From Acidimicrobiia bacterium (GTDB lineage Bacteria; Actinomycetota; Acidimicrobiia; IMCC26256; JAENVU01): a stretch of 16,081 nt of DNA. Made by a program: the position numbers and the translations under genes. The DNA is taken from contig JAENVU010000052.1 in the NCBI GenBank assembly GCA_016650415.1, positions 1 to 16,081 on the forward strand, read 5' to 3'. The stretch's first letter is position 1, and each line of letters starts with the position of its first letter. Positions 12,331 through 16,081 of this stretch are shown here, in pieces. The notes beneath the pieces were generated by a model. It did no database searches and had not been told where the DNA came from. It saw only the letters and a program-made list of their open reading frames with translations.

Positions 12331-13785
12331 ATGATGGGTCGAACTCGGCGTGGTGTGTTGGTGTTGGTGGTCGCACTGGTGGCGACGGTCGCGACGGCCT
12401 GCACGGGGCCATTCGATCGGGTGTTCCCGTCGACGGACGAGTGTCACGGCTTCGATCGCCTCACGCGGTGCGGCCAGGTCCGCTTCACCTGGATGCCCGG
12501 CTTCGATGACCCGGCAACGCCGGACCATCTCGACCGCGTCGGTGTCCTGGCGATCGGTCCCGCGTCGGCCCACAACGTGCTGGTGCTGAACCCGGGGACC
12601 TCGGCCGGCTCGGCCTACTTCCTTCCCTTGGCCCAGGACATCGTGCGCGCCACGCGCGGCCGGTGGCAGGTGTGGTCGGTGGAACGTCGCGAGAACCTGC
12701 TCGAGGATCACTCGGTACTGAACCTGGCCAAGCAGGGCAAGACCACCAACCGGACGCTGTTCGACTACTACCTCGGCTGGCTCACCGATCCCACCGTCAC
12801 GGACCACTTCCAGCTGATTCCCGACTCGACGGTGTCCTACGCGCGCGGCTGGGGCATGAACGTCGAGATCGAAGACCTCCATCGGGTCGTCGAAGCGGCG
12901 GGCGAGCACGGCCGCACGGTCGTACTCGGTGGGCACTCGCTCGGCGGTTCGATCACGACCGCCTACGCGACTTGGGACTTCAACGGCGTTCCCGGGGGTC
13001 GCGACCTGGCCGGGCTCGTCTACATCGACGGCGGCAGCAACCCGACTCCGGTGACCCCGGACCAGGCGAACCTCTCGCTGGCGAACCTGCAGACCGCATC
13101 TCCGTGGCTCTCCTTCGGCGGGATCCCGGCTCCGTTTCTCGGGCTCTACTCGGCGACGGGAGCCACGTCGACCATCATCGACCCTGGTGGTGCATCGCTC
13201 GGCCAGACGTTCGCGCTGCTGCCCGACAACATCAAAGCCCCGGTGCCCGCGACCAACGAGGCCGAGTTCGGCTTCGCGATCGACGCCAACTCCTCACCGC
13301 CGAATCTCCGAGCCGCGCAGGTCCACGTGGGTCAGCTGGCGGCGTCCGGCGACCCGCGCGGATGGGACCGTGCCGGCGCGATCTCACCGATCCAGCGGTA
13401 CGCGACCATGCTCTCCGGCACCGGGTTACGGAACCTCGACGGCAGCGCGTGGTACCACCCGATGCGACTCACGATCGACGCCGGTGCAGTCGCGGACGGG
13501 AACGCGAATCCGGCCCAGGGCATTCTCGATGTGAAGGCGATTCACGGTCACGACCTCCGGCCGAACACGCTCATCTACGCGTTCGGCGCGGCGCTCGGCG
13601 GCCAGGGGGTGCTCGACACTGCGCAGGTGCTGGCCGCCCAATCCGGTATTCCGGCGCAGAACCTGACCCTGGTCAACCGGGCGTCGACCTATGCCCACAA
13701 CGATCCGGCCGCGGCAAGCCCGCAGAACGATTTCCTCGACGGCCTGATCCCGTTTCTCTCGAACGTGAGCCGGCACCGTCACTAA
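12331..13785 (+). CDS. alpha/beta hydrolase lipoprotein (GHSLGG type)
   Basis: 484 residues. The signal peptide ends in a lipobox with Cys24 (V-A-T-A-C), then a large alpha/beta-hydrolase domain: N-P-G-T-S-A-G near residue 90, nucleophile Ser203 in G-G-H-S-L-G-G, Y-I-D-G-G-S after it, and a likely catalytic His456 in T-Y-A-H-N-D near the C-terminus. About 200 residues between nucleophile and His form a big cap or insertion. It is not a close relative of the two other hydrolases here. GGGAGGAG ends 5 nt before the ATG at 12331, which beats the in-frame GTG at 12325. Lipid-anchored outside the membrane; substrate unknown, possibly a lipid or ester. It is monocistronic between the HNH-like gene and a convergent SnoaL-like gene. 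Confidence 0.88.
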   Translation: MMGRTRRGVLVLVVALVATVATACTGPFDRVFPSTDECHGFDRLTRCGQVRFTWMPGFDDPATPDHLDRVGVLAIGPASAHNVLVLNPGTSAGSAYFLPLAQDIVRATRGRWQVWSVERRENLLEDHSVLNLAKQGKTTNRTLFDYYLGWLTDPTVTDHFQLIPDSTVSYARGWGMNVEIEDLHRVVEAAGEHGRTVVLGGHSLGGSITTAYATWDFNGVPGGRDLAGLVYIDGGSNPTPVTPDQANLSLANLQTASPWLSFGGIPAPFLGLYSATGATSTIIDPGGASLGQTFALLPDNIKAPVPATNEAEFGFAIDANSSPPNLRAAQVHVGQLAASGDPRGWDRAGAISPIQRYATMLSGTGLRNLDGSAWYHPMRLTIDAGAVADGNANPAQGILDVKAIHGHDLRPNTLIYAFGAALGGQGVLDTAQVLAAQSGIPAQNLTLVNRASTYAHNDPAAASPQNDFLDGLIPFLSNVSRHRH

Positions 13786-13808
13786 CGATCGCGGATTCGC
13801 CGGAGGCC

Positions 13809-13830
13809 CTCGTCACGAGCCGTCGACGAG
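13809..13830. terminator. hairpin between two convergent genes
   Basis: ctcgtc (13809-13814) pairs with gacgag (13825-13830) around a 10-nt loop, followed by ttct. It sits in the 48-bp gap between the hydrolase stop and the SnoaL-like stop, so it could end transcription from both sides. Short stem. Confidence 0.4.
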
Positions 13831-13833
13831 TTC

Positions 13834-14250
13834 TCAGTCGATTCCGAGCTGGCGCAGGAACGCCGGTACGTCGACGTAGTTCGTGGCGCAGATCACGAGG
13901 CCGTCTTCGTCGTATTCGGAGAACGTCGCGCCGGCAACTTCCATCACGTTCCCCGTCGCCGGGACTCCTTGGTACTTGCCGGTATGGGTACCTCGCATGA
14001 CCCACCGATCCGCACCAGCGTTTCCGTCGATCAGCAGCGTCTGCCGAGCGAGCCCCACGTCGCTGAAGGCGGCGAAGCAATCAACTGCATGCGCGCGTAT
14101 CTCGTCTCGACTCTTCGTCATGATGCTCGAGACCACGTCGAAGAAATCGGCACCCTCGGCATACACCGCAGCGACCGCATCTGCGTCGTGCGCGTTCCAT
14201 GCGGCGTACAGATTGTCGCTCGGCAGGCGGACCTGGTCGCGCATTTCCAT
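13834..14250 (-). CDS. SnoaL/NTF2-like small-fold protein
   Basis: 138 residues with the pattern of the SnoaL-like polyketide-cyclase/limonene-epoxide-hydrolase superfamily: a first helix L-Y-A-A-W-N-A-H-D-A-D-A-V, then Y-A-E-G-A-D-F-F-D, a helix with D-E-I-R-A-H, and strands W-V-M-R-G-T-H-T-G and V-A-G-A-T-F-S-E-Y-D-E-D-G-L-V. These are cone-shaped ligand-binding folds; many are enzymes, many are binding proteins, and the ligand cannot be predicted. No signal peptide. The frame is open to 14349, but conservation starts near the ATG at 14250 (a second ATG follows at 14244), with AAGG 5 nt upstream. Divergent from the cupredoxin gene, with a perfect inverted repeat between them. Confidence 0.8.
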   Translation of the reverse strand: MEMRDQVRLPSDNLYAAWNAHDADAVAAVYAEGADFFDVVSSIMTKSRDEIRAHAVDCFAAFSDVGLARQTLLIDGNAGADRWVMRGTHTGKYQGVPATGNVMEVAGATFSEYDEDGLVICATNYVDVPAFLRQLGID

Positions 14251-14260
14251 CCCTGCCTTT

Positions 14261-14284
14261 CTGGCTCGCCCTGCGTCGAGCCAG
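14261..14284. promoter_or_regulatory. perfect 8-bp inverted repeat in a divergent promoter region
   Basis: ctggctcg (14261-14268), an 8-nt spacer and cgagccag (14277-14284), 10 bp before the SnoaL-like start and about 95 bp before the cupredoxin start. Two half-sites 16 bp apart centre to centre suit a dimeric repressor covering both promoters; as RNA it would be a stable 8-bp hairpin in the leader of the SnoaL-like gene. Confidence 0.4.
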
Positions 14285-14378
14285 AGGCCGACGCTACAGG
14301 AGAAGAAGCCGAGAGGGTGGACCGCGCCGTGCAGGACCGCTACCCTCACGCCGGGAAGTTCGGATACCGGGGGGCATC

Positions 14379-14834
14379 ATGACGGTCACACCACACATCA
14401 GGATCTGCGCAGCGATTGGAGTCGTCGTTCTCGGGCTGGGTCTCACCGCCTGTAGCGGCGACGACTCACCGAGTGTCGACGTCACGCTCTCGGAATGGAT
14501 CGTGGAACCCGATCCGGTCACCGTCGACGCCGGCGACATCGAGTTCACGGGCGACAACGCCGGCGGGGAGACCCACGAAATGGTGGTCGTCGCCGCGAAG
14601 GACGCCGATGCGCTCCCGACCGACGCCGACGGCGCCGTCGTCGAAGACGAGCTTCCCAAGGGAGCCTTGATCGGCGAGATCGAAGACATCGAGGCGCAGT
14701 CGTCGAAGCAGGTCACGCTAAAGTTGAAGGCCGGGGACTACGTGCTGTTCTGCAACGTCACCGAAGAGCAGGACGACGGCACCATCGAGAGCCACTTCGC
14801 CAAGGGCATGCACTCCGTCCTGACCGTCAAGTAG
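14379..14834 (+). CDS. cupredoxin-like copper lipoprotein
   Basis: 151 residues with a lipobox at Cys25 (L-T-A-C) and a single cupredoxin domain. A type 1 copper site can be read: His66 in E-T-H-E-M, Cys125 in V-L-F-C-N, His139 in S-H-F and Met144 in K-G-M-H, the order and end-loop arrangement of sulfocyanin/plastocyanin-like proteins. The stretch between Cys and the second His is somewhat long (13 residues, acidic). It would be anchored outside the cytoplasmic membrane and could carry electrons or hold copper. The ATG at 14379 is preceded by a G-run (GGGGGG) 4 nt upstream. The frame is open further 5', but only this start gives a signal peptide. No oxidase or copper-resistance gene is next to it. 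Confidence 0.85.
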   Translation: MTVTPHIRICAAIGVVVLGLGLTACSGDDSPSVDVTLSEWIVEPDPVTVDAGDIEFTGDNAGGETHEMVVVAAKDADALPTDADGAVVEDELPKGALIGEIEDIEAQSSKQVTLKLKAGDYVLFCNVTEEQDDGTIESHFAKGMHSVLTVK

Positions 14835-14898
14835 TCCGAGCGCCGTTCAGGGGAGCGACTGCGGAGCACTGCTGCCGCCACGCGTACCGGCGCGTCGC

Positions 14899-15591
14899 TT
14901 ATGGGGTGGCGAACTGCACCCGCACGACCGTCGCTTCCCAGAGGACGTTGTTCTCGGTCCCGAACGTCTTCAAGATGACGCTGCCGCTGGTCGCGGTCGG
15001 CGTGCTGAAGGAGATGGCCTTCGAGAACGGGCCCATCTCACCGTTCGCCCCACCGGTGACGAAGTCGGTGGCAACCGGGGTGAGCGTGCCGTCCTCGCGG
15101 ATCTCGACGCTGACCGTGCCTTCGAACGCGGTGCTGGTGCCCGACAGGGTCACCGGCGACGTGATGGAGGTCAGGGCAGACGGCGACTCGAGCCCCAAAC
15201 TCGGCGCGGAGGCGGCCAGCACCCACCACGTGTCGTCCGGGCCCAGCTTGCGCACCGTCACGGTGGTTTCGGGGCCCGAACTCGTCGGCCTGACGATGAC
15301 CTCACCCGAACGGACGTCACCCGGCCGGAACCGGCCCACAATCGGGTCGACGAAGCCCAGGTAGGTCGTCGCGAACCCACGCACCGCCTTCACCGGATCG
15401 GAGAAGCGGGTGGAACTGGAAGCGAACGGCCACACGGCGGTCCCGGGCTGCACCGTCGACCGTCCCGGCGCAGACGTGGAACTCGAGGATGGTCCGGACG
15501 TGGACGGCACGGTCTTCGAACCGCTCCCACACCCGGCGAGGACGGACGCGACGGCGACCGTCACGACCACTGAACGCATGCCAGACATCAT
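14899..15591 (-). CDS. lipoprotein with C-terminal Gmad2 immunoglobulin-like domain
   Basis: 230 residues. The signal peptide ends in a lipobox with Cys21 (V-L-A-G-C), followed by a Ser/Thr/Pro-rich linker (to about 50), a middle domain of about 80 residues (V-R-G-F-A-T-T-Y-L-G-F onward) that I do not recognise, and a Gmad2 domain: I-T-S-P-V-T-L-S-G-T, F-E-G-T-V-S-V-E-I and G-P-F-S-K-A-I-S-F. Gmad2 is a beta-sandwich found in Gram-positive surface lipoproteins and in spore-germination-associated proteins; here it is likely a surface binding module. ATGs at 15591, 15588 and 15579 all fit the signal peptide, and none has a strong ribosome-binding site. Convergent with the cupredoxin gene; a weak hairpin lies at 14880-14895. 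Confidence 0.85.
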   Translation of the reverse strand: MMSGMRSVVVTVAVASVLAGCGSGSKTVPSTSGPSSSSTSAPGRSTVQPGTAVWPFASSSTRFSDPVKAVRGFATTYLGFVDPIVGRFRPGDVRSGEVIVRPTSSGPETTVTVRKLGPDDTWWVLAASAPSLGLESPSALTSITSPVTLSGTSTAFEGTVSVEIREDGTLTPVATDFVTGGANGEMGPFSKAISFSTPTATSGSVILKTFGTENNVLWEATVVRVQFATP

Positions 15592-15767
15592 GCTGCCAGC
15601 CTGACCCGGCCACTCCGATCTCGGTACGGCACAAAGTCACTTTCTCCACTGTCACATGGTCAGCACCACAGACTTTCGCCCCTACTCCGAGCACGTCGTG
15701 AGCGCCACGATGCCCGAAGGACAGATCACGGCATTCGCTACTCGCGAGCACGAGAGGATGGGAAGGG

Positions 15768-16081
15768 ATGGACCTTCGAAGGAAGGAGACCCGCGCCGAA
15801 GGAGGCACCGAGAGTGCCCAACCGCCGAAGCTCCCTCCGCTGTGGTTCAAGCATGCGTTCTGGCGCGTCCATCGAGCGTTGAACAAGGTCAGTGGCGGGC
15901 GCTTTCTGTGGACCCCGTCGAGCAAACGCGGATGGGGAGCGCTCCGCCTCACGACCGTCGGGAAGAAGTCAGGCCAGGAGCGCCGCGTCATCGTCGGCTA
16001 CATCGATGACGGCCCGAATCTCGTCGTGCTCGCGATGAACGGATGGGACGAGGGTCATCCCTCGTGGTGGCTCAACCTCGA
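15768..16081 (+). CDS. F420-dependent (deazaflavin) nitroreductase-family protein, partial
   Basis: The first 104 codons of a gene that leaves the window. After a hydrophilic N-terminus it shows P-P-L-W-F-K-H-A-F-W-R-V-H-R-A-L-N, then L-R-L-T-T-V-G-K-K-S-G-Q-E-R-R-V, the hallmark of the Ddn/FqrB family (usual form L-T-T-x-G-R-K-S-G-x-x-R), and H-P-S-W-W-L-N-L just before the edge. Such proteins use reduced F420 to reduce quinones or nitro compounds, or simply bind F420, at the membrane face. The ATG at 15768 directly follows GGAAGGG, too close to be a ribosome-binding site; GAGAGG, about 10 nt upstream, is the better candidate. Reading frame and motif leave little doubt about the family; the end of the protein is not visible. 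Confidence 0.85.
   Translation, partial: MDLRRKETRAEGGTESAQPPKLPPLWFKHAFWRVHRALNKVSGGRFLWTPSSKRGWGALRLTTVGKKSGQERRVIVGYIDDGPNLVVLAMNGWDEGHPSWWLNL

Noticed and set aside
14880..14895. A hairpin between the cupredoxin and Gmad2 genes (acgcg/cgcgt)
   Set aside because: The stem is only five bases and there is no U-run; in DNA this rich in G/C such hairpins are frequent by chance.
1..16081. CRISPR arrays, insertion sequences with transposases, and rRNA genes
   Set aside because: No regularly spaced repeat array, no transposase reading frame with terminal inverted repeats and no rRNA-like stretch was seen on either strand.

Overview
The window comes from a high-GC actinobacterium. Three things suggest this: strong codon bias towards G/C, Thr/Ser-rich linkers behind lipoprotein cysteines, and a deazaflavin (F420)-dependent nitroreductase-family gene at the right edge. 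The mix of predicted lipoproteins, a PQQ-type propeller protein and a beta-propeller phytase would suit the Acidimicrobiia (Ilumatobacter-like), but that placement is an inference, not a proof.

Positions 1-1900 are an edge-of-island zone. A truncated PQQ-repeat lipoprotein (minus) is followed by a 46-residue zinc-ribbon protein whose C-terminal codons are duplicated 232 bp downstream. Next comes the 3' half of a tRNA-Leu(GAG), starting in the anticodon loop. The tail of a serine recombinase on the minus strand ends inside this tRNA half, and a 12-bp copy of the tRNA 3' end (CCA included) recurs on the far side of the recombinase remnant. A frameshifted tail of a sensor histidine kinase follows. 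Together these look like the debris of one or more tRNA-targeted integrative elements.

Positions 1883-10171 are an envelope and secretion block. On the minus strand lie a secreted alpha/beta hydrolase and a beta-propeller phytase lipoprotein, the latter with a promoter placed for leaderless transcription. Diverging from these is a tight plus-strand operon with two 4-bp start/stop overlaps: a DUF1611-like P-loop protein, an ABC exporter (TMD-NBD) and a CapA/PgsA-type protein. Convergent to it is a lipoprotein paralogue of the first hydrolase, translationally coupled to an upstream short Lgt-like membrane protein. The two hydrolase paralogues lie in direct orientation and bracket the phytase and the operon.

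Positions 10172-16081 hold mostly single genes: a 474-bp stretch without a firm gene (possibly holding another recombinase tail), a class I methyltransferase, an HNH-like zinc protein without the usual Asp-His pair, a third hydrolase lipoprotein, a SnoaL/NTF2-like protein, a cupredoxin lipoprotein, a Gmad2-domain lipoprotein and a partial F420-dependent nitroreductase-family gene.

Six proteins carry a lipobox, one more has a Sec-type signal peptide, and CapA is predicted membrane-anchored. The window is therefore dominated by cell-surface functions. The most system-like unit is the P-loop/ABC/CapA operon, which could make and export a surface polymer or peptide; its product cannot be read from the sequence.
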